Shown here: piece after piece, positions 32,760 through 43,560 of the stretch
Layout of the letters: every line of letters begins with the position of its first letter
Numbering within the stretch: position 1 is the first letter of the stretch
Source: Siphonodentalium dalli
Lineage: Eukaryota > Mollusca > Scaphopoda > Gadilida > Siphonodentaliidae
Length of the DNA stretch: 64,000 nucleotides
NCBI GenBank assembly: GCA_032622095.1
Contig: CP136064.1
Span: 8,239,512 to 8,303,511, forward strand
Reading direction: 5' to 3'
The notes under the pieces: generated by a model
Seen by the model: the letters and a program-made list of their open reading frames with translations, nothing else
Told to the model about the DNA's origin: nothing
Databases searched by the model: none
Position numbers and translations under genes: made by a program

Positions 32760-33760
32760 ACACATATGACAGTCTGTTCTCCTGCAAATAAGGTCATATT
32801 GAGCCTATTTCAAAAACTCAAATAAGCCCGTATCGGCATTATTTTAATCTGAATTACGCTCATTATGAACCTAAAACGCGGCTTTTAAAACAGCTCAATA
32901 TGGCACTATTTTCATATGAAATAAGCTCATATCGGCATTATTTCATGGGCACGACACCAGACTCACGACTTGCCAGACTCACGACTTACCAGACTCATGC
33001 TCTTTGATAATGTGTTTTCACAGCGGCCCGTGCCATTAAACAGAATAAGGGATATACCTTACTCGTATTTAAATTCGCGCAGTACTATTTTTCGCGCATC
33101 CATCGGTGCGCGAATTAAAAACTGACCGAACAATAGTACGACTCCCAAGTTTAATATAAACCACAGTTCATAGGTAATACAAGAGGGCTATATGTTGCTG
33201 AGTTTACATCTATTATGAACGGTTGAACAGGGGGGGGGGGTGTCGGAAAAAAATTTAATGCACGTACGCCTATACATGTATGCATATAATTACATTCGGT
33301 CAACCGCTATCAAGACCATTGCTCACAATGCCAAGCGACAAATCATGGTAACATAGACATTGTTGAACTTGTATAAGAAATACTAACATTCCAGGACGCC
33401 ACAATATGATGGTGTATTTATAGTTACTAGTTTATTGTCTACACTATGTGAATCCGCCGCGATGGTGTTTAATATACGCATATACATACGCCAACAATGA
33501 CTAAGAACAGAAACTGTCATCAGCTCCAATATATACGAAAATATCATGGAAATATTATGAAAATATTTTTGTCAGTTTTGAATTTGCGCAAACTAGGTGC
33601 GCGAATTTAAAGTGCGCGAATTCAAAACTGCGCGAAAAATAGTACTGCGCGAATTTAAATACGAGTAAGATAAGCTCACTATTGGCTTATTTCAGAATCA
33701 AATCAGTTTAATATGAACATATGTGAATATTAGGTCCAATGTGAACCTATATGTACGATG
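32760..33760 (-). repeat. Dispersed repeat copy split by a 617-bp insertion
   Basis: Complementary to 8960-9350: tgttttcacagcggcccgtgccat (about 33012) and ttatttcagaatcaaat (about 33690), with ttcacata-type words after it, appear in the expected inverted order. The two halves are separated by the element at 33055-33672. A 17-bp triplicate (gactcacgacttgcca) lies at about 32950-32995. Confidence 0.6.
33055..33672. mobile_element. MITE with ~41-bp TIRs inserted into an older repeat
   Basis: The left end cttactcgtatttaaattcg cgcagtactatttttcgcgc (33058-33098) is matched by its complement ending ..cgcgaatttaaatacgagtaag at 33669. TA dinucleotides lie just outside (33055-33056, 33671-33672), compatible with TA target duplication. 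The interior has poly-G (33230s) and a gtcggaaaaaaatttaa block also found at 20435-20455. Confidence 0.75.
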
Positions 33761-33938
33761 ATATTGCATACGTATAGAATAATTATTTTGTTTGACATAG
33801 CTTAACGGGCGAAGTTGAACGTTTTTAATATAAACCCCCTATAAATAGTAATGCGCATGTGGATAAAGACAAAACAAGACAAAACGAAACAAAAACAGAA
33901 GTTCCGTTTTCTCTTAACATATCACAGTAAAGAGTGTT

Positions 33939-33978
33939 CTGTGTTATCTTATTCCAAATATGGTAATAATAAAGAGCG
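33939..33978 (-). repeat. Paired ACGCTCTTTA motif block (copy 1 of 3)
   Basis: Complement of taataaagagcgttcga and taaagagtgttctg, spaced by about 30 bases. Related pairs occur at 35095-35155 and 39711-39765 on the + strand, each with ..aaggaat.. between the two motifs. Function unknown. Confidence 0.4.
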
Positions 33979-34024
33979 TTCGAGTCACACATATCACAGT
34001 GTTAGAAGCAGATAATATAGCAGA

Positions 34025-34360
34025 TATATAGAGGATATCCACACGTGTTCGGTGGATATGGGTTATATCTCATGAGTGATGACAAAACATTGAAATTCCA
34101 CGAGTGGCTTTAGCCACGATTGGAAATTCAAATGTTTTGTCATCACGAATGAGATTTAACCCATATCCACTGAAAAAGTGTGGATATTCTGTTTATTATA
34201 TACTTTAGTTTCTTGCCTATGGCCTCCAATGATTGTCAGTACATCAGAAATTTCAAGCTGATATCACTCACTAGTGGGATATCACTCTAGAGTGGGATAT
34301 CACTTATATCTCACTGCTAAAACCTTATAATTCATGGGCAAGTATATAATAAAATACATT
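34025..34360 (-). mobile_element. Foldback element (copy B), inverted relative to 28830-29262
   Basis: Opens with the hairpin ggtggatatgggttatatct..catgagtgatgacaaaaca .. ttttgtcatcacgaatgaga .. cccatatccactgaaaaagt, then attatatactttagtttctt gcc, and ends with cactgctaaaaccttataat tca.gggcaagtatata. The end is complementary to the start of copy A. An extra palindromic motif gatatcact(c)..agtgggatatcac is triplicated at 34261-34320. Confidence 0.7.
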
Positions 34361-34742
34361 ATTTCTACGAACCCCTCCCTTAAAATTTCATTTATTTTAT
34401 GTATTTATCGGCAATTTCAATTACATGACGTCATTCGTCTATGTGGCGCGCTGGTTGTTGCTATAATGAAAACGTGGTTATTAAACGAGAATTTGTGAAT
34501 AGTATTACGAGATTAAATTATTTATAATGAAAACGTGGTTATTATACGATAATTTATGAAACCGTGTAACGTTATCACACATGTCTTGAACTTGGGTAAA
34601 TTTATCATACTTTTGCAAACCTGGGTAACTTTTACACACAAAACTGGTAAGAGCAGTAGTTACTCGCTAGCGTTACGTGCACAATGACAAAAGGTCGATA
34701 AATAAACCAAATGTTCAATTTCGTAATGTAACTTATCGTAGG

Positions 34743-35062
34743 AGGCTTACCAATACGACTTTACATAATAGTGTTATCACTGAAGACGTACCAATACGAC
34801 TTTAAATAATATTATCATCACTGAAGACGTAGCAATATGACTTTAATAATATTATTATCGCTGAAGACTTACCAATATTACTTTATATAATAGTATTATG
34901 AATGAAGGCTTACCAATATGACTGTGTATACTAGTATTAGCATTGAGGATTTACTAATATGACTTTATATAATATTATCGCTGAAGACTTACCAATATGA
35001 CTTTGTTTAATATTATTTTCACTGAAGACTTACCAATATGACTTTAAATAATAGTATCAATA
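34743..35062 (+). repeat. ~45-55-bp degenerate tandem repeat, about 7 copies
   Basis: The words cttaccaata(t/c)gacttta.ataatagt..tatcactgaagac recur head to tail. AT-rich, non-coding. Confidence 0.75.
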
Positions 35063-35344
35063 TGACTTTATATCATTCTCCGATATACAAAGTCCCGCAA
35101 AAACGCTCTTTATGTCTACCTTACAAGGAATCGGACAACAATGAACGCTCTTTAATGCAACGTACCTGATAATACCTTTGGCAACACAATCCACTGTGTT
35201 GATTTTTCCCCTGTACATAAAATATTGAATAGCATATCATTCAGGTGACGGTTGTTTGTCGGCATCGGAGGGAGTAACATCGGTATGAACTGCAGGATTC
35301 GTTTCCATTACATCCATCAGCATGGTCTACTTCGTTTTTCCGAC

Positions 35345-35640
35345 CGTATATTGCATCCGCGTTGCTAGGGCGCGTGTGGTCGTATATTATATCCGCGTTG
35401 CTAGGGCCCGTTCCGATCGTACATTGCATCCGCGTTGCTAGGGCCAGTTCCGGTCGTATATCACATCCGCGTTGCTATGGCCTGTTCCGGTCGTATATTA
35501 CATCCGCGTTGCTAGGGCCAATTCCGGTCGTATATTACATCCGCGGTGCTAGGGCCGGTTCCGGTCGTATATTACATCTGCGTTGCTAGGGCCTGTTCCG
35601 GTCGTATATTACTTCCGCGCTGCAAGGGCGCGTGTCCTGC
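35345..35640 (+). repeat. 37-bp minisatellite overlapping the 3' end of the GIY-YIG gene
   Basis: The unit atccgcgttgctagggccng plus ttccggtcgtatattac (37 bp) is repeated about 8 times. The stop codon of the minus-strand ORF lies in the last repeat (35586-35588), and the final residues PCSAEVIYDRNRP are encoded by repeat sequence. Beyond the stop the next repeats can be read as SNADIIYD- and SNADAIYG-type segments, so the tandem repeat probably began inside or beside coding sequence. Because 37 is not a multiple of three, each unit changes the frame. Confidence 0.85.
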
Positions 35641-37190
35641 GTTTCATGTTCTCGGATAGTAAGCGTCAAGCGCTTCAAGTGAGTCGTTAGTTCCTTTACT
35701 TCAGACTGAAGTCCGGCAATGCACTGTCGCATGTCCTTAGTTCTATGGTCGACTATATTTTCTATCATGGTCCTCATACTTTCGATCATGATATCCGCTG
35801 GTTCAGTTTCACAATAGTCCCGATCCGACTGAATATCAGGTTTAGCGATATCGATTGGGTCACTGCGTTCTGCGTCACCGGGAACATCGACGCCATAGAA
35901 TATAGACGGAGGATTAATCGATTGTCGTTTTGTTTGTGGAAGTAACTTGGGCCACACTGATGATATTTTTGGGACAGTATTAGGCTCACCCATCTGTTCT
36001 TTGCATTCTCCGATTTTGCGTTCAATTACCTCCAGCTCCCTTATCTCGTCAATGAAACCTGGAAATGGATCTAGTACATTAAGAGGATCGTCCAAGGAAC
36101 CGTCTTGAGGCAGCTCTAGCTTTTTCAATAATCTTAATTCGTTCTCGTGCTCTTCAAACATTCCCTCGTATGTTTTAGTGAGTTCTCTGGACTGTTCAGT
36201 AACTTCTTGTATTCTCTTTAAAAACGTCTTCCTCTGCGGTTTTCTTACACACAGACCGTTACGTATCAAATCCATTTCTTCTATCATTCGACGCTCGATC
36301 TCTCCACGAACGGTAACATCGACAATATTGTGGCATATCACACAAACACGCATATTATTATTTCTGTTTTTGTCTTTGTTCTCTTTTTCATCTTGGGATT
36401 CGAAATGTTCATGTTTTTGAACACCCGACTCACCTCGTCGGTGCTGACCCATTCGTGTCTTGAAATTTCCGTGCTGACCACTGTACACAACTCTCTGGCA
36501 CTCGGTACAGTTGATAGCATACACAATTTTCTTCGAATCACACGTGTACAGCACTTTCAGCAACTTGTCTTCCAGTATAACGAATGTTTTTCCTGCTTTG
36601 TTGGTGATTGCGGCAGTGTGGTCTTCTTCCACCTTCATGATCCTGCAAATCTTACACCTTGGTTGTTCACACGCGTGCGTTATACCTGTCATATCCTTTA
36701 CCATGGCATGATTCGGTTGACCAACACCGTGCAGAAATATAATAAATTGTTCCAACTGGTAGATGTGCAATTGTTCTAGACATGATCGCGTTTCAAGATA
36801 TGTGCGTAACTTGCCCCTTTTAGATGCTTCAAATTTGTGTTTCTCCAAGTGATACAGTAGGGTCTGACACGTCTGATATGTCCCTTTCTTGGGGTCGCTT
36901 CTAAATGTCATCTGCGTTTTGGCCCAGGTTAGCAAGTCAGCTATTTCATTATTCTGTGTAATCGGAATTCTCGGCTTCAAGTAATGAGCTGCGGTACCAG
37001 CTGTTATAATCATACATAACTCATCCTTATCTTGCTTACGCTTTTTATTTTGACTTTGTTCCTTCTTGAGACACAGCGGGCAATAAAACACGAGCAACGA
37101 ATGCTTTAGACAGAATGAAGGCACTTTTTCGAGATCTTTGTGTTCGCTACAGACCAGACGTATCCACCCCGTCGAATTTGCAGCAGCCAT
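35586..37190 (-). CDS. Stand-alone GIY-YIG endonuclease-domain protein (Penelope-type), 534 codons
   Basis: An intact minus-strand frame. It is open upstream to an ATG at 37217, but I prefer ATG 37190: four bases upstream lies a splice-acceptor-like tatttttag|ggtt, so a 5' non-coding exon may precede it. Numbering from Met37190: a zinc-binding cluster C14-x2-H17-x9-C27-x2-H30-x6-C37-x2-C40 (B-box-like spacing); a basic Lys-rich stretch; C179-x2-C182 (QPRCKICRIM); then a GIY-YIG core with VYAINCTECQRVVYSGQ (residues ~223-239), R246 in RMGQH and E297 in GEIERRMIEEMDL. The C-x2-C between the two Tyr motifs and the preceding CxxC are features of Penelope-like element endonucleases. Two coiled-coil-like segments (~residues 380-400 and 490-525) follow. 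No RT domain lies upstream. It may be a domesticated Penelope endonuclease or an accessory ORF of an unseen element. Confidence 0.7.
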   Translation of the reverse strand: MAAANSTGWIRLVCSEHKDLEKVPSFCLKHSLLVFYCPLCLKKEQSQNKKRKQDKDELCMIITAGTAAHYLKPRIPITQNNEIADLLTWAKTQMTFRSDPKKGTYQTCQTLLYHLEKHKFEASKRGKLRTYLETRSCLEQLHIYQLEQFIIFLHGVGQPNHAMVKDMTGITHACEQPRCKICRIMKVEEDHTAAITNKAGKTFVILEDKLLKVLYTCDSKKIVYAINCTECQRVVYSGQHGNFKTRMGQHRRGESGVQKHEHFESQDEKENKDKNRNNNMRVCVICHNIVDVTVRGEIERRMIEEMDLIRNGLCVRKPQRKTFLKRIQEVTEQSRELTKTYEGMFEEHENELRLLKKLELPQDGSLDDPLNVLDPFPGFIDEIRELEVIERKIGECKEQMGEPNTVPKISSVWPKLLPQTKRQSINPPSIFYGVDVPGDAERSDPIDIAKPDIQSDRDYCETEPADIMIESMRTMIENIVDHRTKDMRQCIAGLQSEVKELTTHLKRLTLTIREHETQDTRPCSAEVIYDRNRP

Positions 37191-37753
37191 AACCCTAAAA
37201 ATAAGAGGCAAATTCAATACGATATAATGTCATCCGAAACATATGACTGCCAACTGTTCTCGGTTTCACCTCTGTAAAACGGGCATGGCCGAACCGGAAG
37301 GTGTCACCGACATCGGAGTGAATGGGGAAATGAGAACATGTACATGTACATGTATGTATCACGTCGAAATGCAGACGACAGAGAATATCAGTGTACGTCC
37401 ATACGAAGCATGAACGTTTACCCACGTGGTGTCAGTCGGTTCTCCAAGTTCAGCCTGTTTCCACTTTTCATCTTATTTTACTTTTGCTAGCTCACTGGAA
37501 TTTTACAGCTATACTCTAGTAAAACACCAAGGGTGGTATTCACCAATGGGGTTTATATATAACCTAGGTAGTTTTAACTATTATTTCAGTTATTATATAT
37601 AATATATCACTATTTGTGTGAGTCGATCGACAGAGAGATTCGTGATTTTAATAATGAATATATTACTTATATAATCCTCCTGTAATATGATGCTAAAATG
37701 CTTATTGAAACATCTCATGTACATAGTGTATATATGTTCGTGTATGTTCTACC

Positions 37754-38068
37754 TTAAATGGTGGCTTTACGCATTAAACAATTCAATCCAAGCTTAATGC
37801 GAAGCTGTCCGTGGCCGTCGATGCATGAGAAGACATCGCCACAACATAGAATGATCCAATCACGAGATTTGACTGCGCTCACAGATGGACCAGTGTGGGG
37901 TTTACATCCACACATTGAATTTTTCAGAAAACATTTATATGAACGCCTTGAGCTAAGAAATTTAATCGTAGTTGACAAATCAAGTATTTGTTGATCACAA
38001 ACTTTTTGTCTTATTATTTCGAAAGAAGTAGCTGATTTTACCGTTATTCCATTGAAGTGGTGTTGCAA
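37754..38068 (-). other. Open frame of 104 codons, unrecognised, possibly an exon or transposon remnant
   Basis: The translation has a protein-like composition (FEIIRQKVCDQQILDL; KSRDWIILCCGDVFSCIDGH) with several Cys and hydrophobic runs, but no family I recognise. No flanking splice pattern could be secured. It could be chance. Confidence 0.25.
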
Positions 38069-38329
38069 ATAATTTATTGCTAATGTTTTTTTTTAAATGC
38101 CCAAACGTACGCATATGTATAAACATGGATGTGACTACAGTGGTTGGGTGCTTCACCATCTCAACTGTGGTAATAAATTTCTACAATGACCAAATATAGG
38201 TGGAAATTACTATAATGGTGAGTTTCTACAACCAGTGTTTGATGTTTTATGTTTCTAATCAAAAGTCAAATATGGTCAAATATTTACAATAATTAAACTG
38301 CCCTTCATGAACATTGTTATCCTTAAACT

Positions 38330-38515
38330 GTGTTAGTAAAGCAATTTCCAACAGCTGATCATTTTCTGTACCAGTTGGAAAATATCAACCCGGAATGTAA
38401 GGGAGATACCATTGACTTGGTAGTGTCTTACTTCTTTAAGAAGGTGCAGTTAGAAATTCAAAGGAGAACACCAACCATCCAAGCAGACCGCGTAGCCACG
38501 TCTCTGTTGATTTAA
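38330..38515 (+). other. Open frame of ~60 codons, unrecognised, possible terminal exon
   Basis: An acceptor-like tgtgttag at 38328-38335 is followed by QFPTADHFLYQLENINPECK and IDLVVSYFFKKVQLEIQRRT, ending at TAA 38513-38515. The amphipathic pattern looks protein-like, but no partner exon was identified. Confidence 0.25.
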
Positions 38516-40610
38516 ACATGTTTATTCCAACACAAGTTACAAGGGAGTGAGAAACAAGTTATATCAACAATTTATATACATATACATTTAACCAAGACGA
38601 GATAAATATATAATGCGAATATTGGTGATGACTGATTGGTTATTTATGAGACTACCGGTTCCGTGATCTCCGATATAGACATTATGCCATTCCGTGAATA
38701 ATTATGAATGATTATCGTTTAAGTGAACCGTTTGGTATCTGAATATATTTTTTCTAACAATGTTAAAAGTTTATTTCGACTTTTCCACAACACTCCCTTT
38801 TTCATAAGATTGTTTTGTTTCTTTTATACAGATTGAAAAGTTTTCTGATTTTATTTATTTTGAAATCTGATGGGTTTTGTTAACCAAAATTCAAATAGGT
38901 TCCCACTTTCGATCATAGTTTTGGACCGAAGCGCTATCAAGTTGGTTTGGTGTGCCAGACTATAAATATCCAACAGTTAATTTAAGAAGTTTGCATGAGG
39001 TAGTTTAGACAATTCCGTCCCAATGTGGTACAGATGAAACGTGTTTTGAAGGGCTATTTAGCAGTTATTGTCTCTTATGAAATGGGTATGTGAAAGTTTT
39101 TACGGTGGCTAGGTCATGTGTGTTCTATCCTTTTGAAAAGTTTTAAATTAGAATGTCTAAGCCATGAACCACTGAAACCATGAATGCTGAAGCTCTTAAT
39201 CTCGTGGATTATAATGGGCTCATTCTTGGTATCAGTAACTGTGTGACCCTTCTTGTCGAAATTAAAATTAACAGGAACAACGCAAAAATTGGCAAAACTC
39301 ACGTATACATATAACGTACATGCGCCTAGAAGTGGCGCCAGATTTGGTCGAGTGTGGTTGCGATTCATTTATCCGTCCATTGCCATCTTACTAACTCGGA
39401 CATTCAGCGCGAACATACATACATGTCTATATCGACGGGAATGTGCACATTCCGAGTTCAGTTACACTCTAATAATCGAACGATTAAAGGCACATGAGGC
39501 CTTAGTTGTCGAAAATATTCATATTTGTTCCAATCATCGTATACAGAAAAACATTAAAACGCATAAAGTTTCGTTCATATATACCATGACCATCGCGTAA
39601 ACAGCATGCTATCACAAAGACCTACATGTACTATATTTTACCTTTGCAAGAGCCTGATTGTGTTACAGAAGACAGCACTATGATATTGGTTAAACACACA
39701 GAAATTATATAAACGCTCTTTATTAGTTCCATATAAGGAATGCAGCAACAAAGAACGCTCTTTAAGATTACCATCATAATATAAACAAACACCAGGAAAG
39801 TAACCTTTTATGCTTTTGTTTACATAACAATGGTCAAACATGTGACAATAACATACTGTTTATGTGATATTTCTTATTTGTATACGAACAAAGTCTATCT
39901 ACATTTTAATATTCTTTCTGTTTGTGGCGGTTTTTGACGGGTGAAAATATTTTCACAGGATACCCACCGCCAAGGCCAACCGTACCTTTAATGCATTTGC
40001 ATGAACATATCTGAAATCGTGTTCATAATAAATTCATCGCGCGCATGTAAACGGGGTCCAAGTACGATTGTAATTGACAGCCGGCCACAGTGAATGAGTA
40101 ATTTATTTGTAAACAAACATCTCTAATCGCGTAGTAAGTTCAAATATTTTAATCTGAATATGATTTTCATAATAACTTAAGCTAACAACTAATGCAGTAA
40201 CCAGAAACATGGTGACGATTTATAGAATGTTCGCTTCATTGTGAACATACCTGTGATGTGTCTGATATAAAACTGATCTGATATAACTTGCGCACTGTCA
40301 TTTGAAGTTAATCCGATATGTGCAATCTGTTTATAAGTCGCGCGTCCGTCATATCTAAATATAGTTTATTTCATCACTTCGAGTGTCACTTTGTGAAATA
40401 AGTCAAAGAGACGGATTCGATGATATAATATTACTAGAGTTATCTATCTTAGATAGTATCAAAGAGAACAAAATCATCGAATAAGTAGGGGCATCACTGT
40501 TAAAGGGGCATAAGGCATCTGCAGCGTGTATACAAAAACATCACGAAGGAGAATATTGAAAAATAGATATATAATATTTCTTATATAATATAATATAGTT
40601 CTTATATAAT
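38516..40610. other. Gene-free stretch
   Basis: AT-rich. It contains the paired ACGCTCTTTA motif at 39711-39765 and otherwise only short background frames. No TIRs or tandem repeats of note were seen. Confidence 0.3.
39711..39765 (+). repeat. Paired ACGCTCTTTA motif block
   Basis: aaacgctctttattagttcc .. aaggaatgcagcaacaaaga acgctcttta. The same layout occurs at 35095-35155 (aaaacgctctttatg .. aaggaatcggacaacaatga acgctcttta). Conservation of both ends and the centre suggests a small dispersed element about 60 bp long. Confidence 0.5.
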
Positions 40611-40611
40611 A

Positions 40612-41285
40612 TAACTAGCAGGTTAGCCCGCCACTGGCGGCAATCGTCAGAAACATGACAATTGTTTTCGCTTTTCAATGAGTTAATCGTGCCTTTTTAA
40701 GAGAAATTATTATACCCTCCCTAAAAGGGGTATGATTTAAGGTACACCGGGCGGCGGAAAAAACTGACCCGATGATGTCGTTGTTGTTGGCATTCAGGAC
40801 GTTGGTCAGAAACATGACTTTGTTTTGGCTTTTCAACGAGTTAATTGTGCCTTTTTAATCAAGAGAAATTATGGTACCCGTCCCTAAAAGATTTAAGGTA
40901 CATCGGGCGGAAAGAACTGACCCGATGAAAAATTGTTGAGCCCGACGTTGTCTTCAAAAACCAAATTTCAAGTCGATAGCTCCACCCGTTTCCGAGATCT
41001 GGTCTGCGCATGCGCGAAGCTGACGTCGCACGGGCTCGGCGACCCGATAAAATTCGTATCCGGGGCAAGATACATTCACATACCAAATTTAAAGTCGATA
41101 GCTCCACCCGTTTCCGAGATCTCGTCTGCGCATGCGCTGCACGGGCGTCGCACGGGCTCGCCAATACGACAACGACGACCACCTGGTCAAACTACACTCA
41201 CGTACCAAGTTTCGTCCCGATCGGTCGAGGTGTTGGTATCTGATGCAAAAGACGAAATTGTGAGTGTTGGTTTGTAACCGGGATT
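40612..41285 (+). repeat. Modular array element: actagcaggttagcccgcca start
   Basis: Opens actagcaggttagcccgcca, close to the start of the 24931 element. It contains two ~160-bp modules (catgac.nttgtttt.gctttt ... gagttaatygtgcc ... taaggtac.cgggcgg ... actgacccgatga) and then two ~121-bp modules anchored by tcgatagctccacccgtttc cgagatct at 40974 and 41094. It ends near gttggtttgtaaccg. Non-coding despite open frames. Confidence 0.65.
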
Positions 41286-42780
41286 TCTGAGAAGCATTAT
41301 TATTTGTCCATTATGCCTATATCCACACTAACTACCCCCCCCAGCCCTGACTGCCCTAAGTGTCATACATACTATAACAATGATGTTGTAAGAGTACTAT
41401 GGCATCCAATAAATCTCCCCGCATAGCTAACCACTCCCGTGTTTGTTCCCGTATGTCTCCCGTTTGTTCCCGTATATCTCTCTGCAGATGCAAATAACGT
41501 TGAATGGAAAACAGACGCTCTTTATAGCGATGCGTCAAAAACAAAGGCTCATTAACTATCAAAGCGATTAACCCCCGCCGTGCCTTTGTGGTGATTTTGG
41601 GATTGGAGAACGGGTGCTCTGAGCTTCTCCAAAACGCCGCGACGACGTACAGAGATTTTACTTCGCACGTAGTTAGCTGTGGCACACATGCATTTTACAT
41701 GCTTGTTTCCTTTCATATTCTGGCATCATATCGTCAGAGGCGAGCTGTAGAGGCGAGCGGACGTACTTCAATTAACTCCTGTGATTAGCCATGCGTAAAT
41801 AATTAACGAGGCCAATGGAGCTGGCGAGCCGATAGATGGAAATATTTTCTATAAATAAATTGGGTTTCCCTGATTTGAAGTGATCAGCGAAAAAGATGTC
41901 AACACAATTTGTGTCGCTTGAAAATCAACTATTTATTCAAGTTTAAAACTGTGTATAATATTATCAGTGCATTGGCGAGACAGAGTGAGGTATTCGTTAT
42001 AGCCGGCTTCGCGTTAAAACTGTTGCGTAGGCCTACCATTCGCGTTCGCGACCGTCAAGACTCAAAACGTGGAACTTCGATCTATAAACTTTGGGATACC
42101 GTCGCTTGTCGATTCATTCAATCATTGAGATTTGTTCGTCGTTGGAAACTGTTGACTTTCATTTCCGTGACAATATTTCTGTCAGTTTATAGGTGCTATG
42201 AAATAGACACTAAATAATCTTGACTAATTATATTCAAATGTATTTATGATAGTTATTCCATTGATGTGATATGACAGTCGACATTTTATGAATGTCATTG
42301 TCTGTCTTAAAGTGACATTTCATATTTGTATGGTGATTTGTTATATGGTGCTAAATTCCATTCATGGAATTTTTTATATACTATATTGTTGATGTTATTC
42401 AGGTAGGCGATCTGTGCGTCTGACCAACTTATCATTAGGAATAGTATATAGGTTTTAAATTGTCCACATTTTTTGGGCCATTTTGGATTTTGCCGTTTTT
42501 TTTCCGCACCAACTAACATGGGTCTCATGTAATTTAGCTCCATTTTCTCTTATGTGGATTAGCAGTTTTCTTTAACCTTTTTCTGTATGTGCACTTGTGA
42601 GTGTGTTTGGTGTAAGTAGTCGCTAGGCGTGTGATAATCTTTGTGCATTAGGCTCTCACCCCTGCATTTTTTCTTGCACTTGTGTGTTTGTTCGAGAATT
42701 GCATGATTGTGTTTTGAGAATTTGAGTTATTATATTTCAACTGCGCTTGCGTCTTTGAAAACTTTCAGAACTATTTAATT
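41286..42780. other. Sequence upstream of the Ty3-like element, no firm feature
   Basis: Several short frames only. The 5' LTR of the Ty3-like element would be expected around 42200-42780, but I could not match it to any sequence downstream of the integrase. Confidence 0.3.
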
Positions 42781-42784
42781 TCAA

Positions 42785-43160
42785 TGGTGACGATAGTGCT
42801 CACACTAAATATTTATAACTCAGTTGTCATTAATTTTTTTAAATATTTATTGTCCGTGGCCGCAGTACCTTGAGAATAGGAAACTTGTTTCAACTTCAAC
42901 TTCAACTTTTCAGATTTGTCCGCAGTTGTTATACATCGGAGTTAGGCAACTTGTTTCAACTTTATAACTTTTCAGATTTGTCCGACGTTGTTATACATCG
43001 GAATTAGGTAACTTGTTTCAACATAGAATATTTTCAGCATATATTTGTTGGACTTTGAAATTTTTTTGTGTCGTCCGCATTTATTATTGAAATTAGGTGA
43101 CTAGTTTCGACTTAGAATATTTTCAGCATATATCGTCAATATTTATTGCCGACTCTGGAC
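42785..43160 (+). repeat. Degenerate ~65-bp leader repeats 5' of gag
   Basis: The words tttcagatttgtccg(c/a)(a/c)gttg, ttatacatcgga(g/a)ttaggcaact and tgtttcaact recur at about 42910, 42970 and 43020. A diverged version (gaatattttcagcatatat) occurs at 43028 and 43128. They sit where the untranslated leader of an LTR element would be. A TGG-initiated candidate primer-binding site (tggtgacgatagtg, 42785) precedes them; that is speculative. Confidence 0.45.
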
Positions 43161-43560
43161 ATGCTATTTGGTGATGTTTAAATAAATTGCAATTACTCCG
43201 TAGTCGGACTTAGAATATTTCTATTTCAGTTTACGCTCATGTGTACTTGTATCAGACTTAGTCAGAATTTCAAACATTTCAGCTTTTCCAGCCAACTTTG
43301 TCTGAAATTACTTTACATTTTTTCCATGTCTAGCTGATATTACTTTTTTTTTCAGCTGACTTAGTCTCAGTTACTCCGTGATTAGTAAATTTAGTTAATA
43401 TTGACTTACTACAGGCATGACTTGGAAATTTTTAGTAAATTTCTAAAAAATTAGTTATATACCTATATTCTATATTCTCCTTAGTCCTTATATGATTTTT
43501 ATAATCTAGAACAGATATTATATTCAATTAATTAAATTATAATTAGTTTGTTCATTATAA

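Noticed and set aside
35745-36779. Plus-strand frames opposite the GIY-YIG gene
   Set aside because: Shadow frames; all recognisable motifs are on the minus strand.
42180-42210. Possible 5' LTR start (tttataggtgc) matching tgttataggtgcc at 49894
   Set aside because: Only about ten bases agree and the following sequences do not align, so this is chance.
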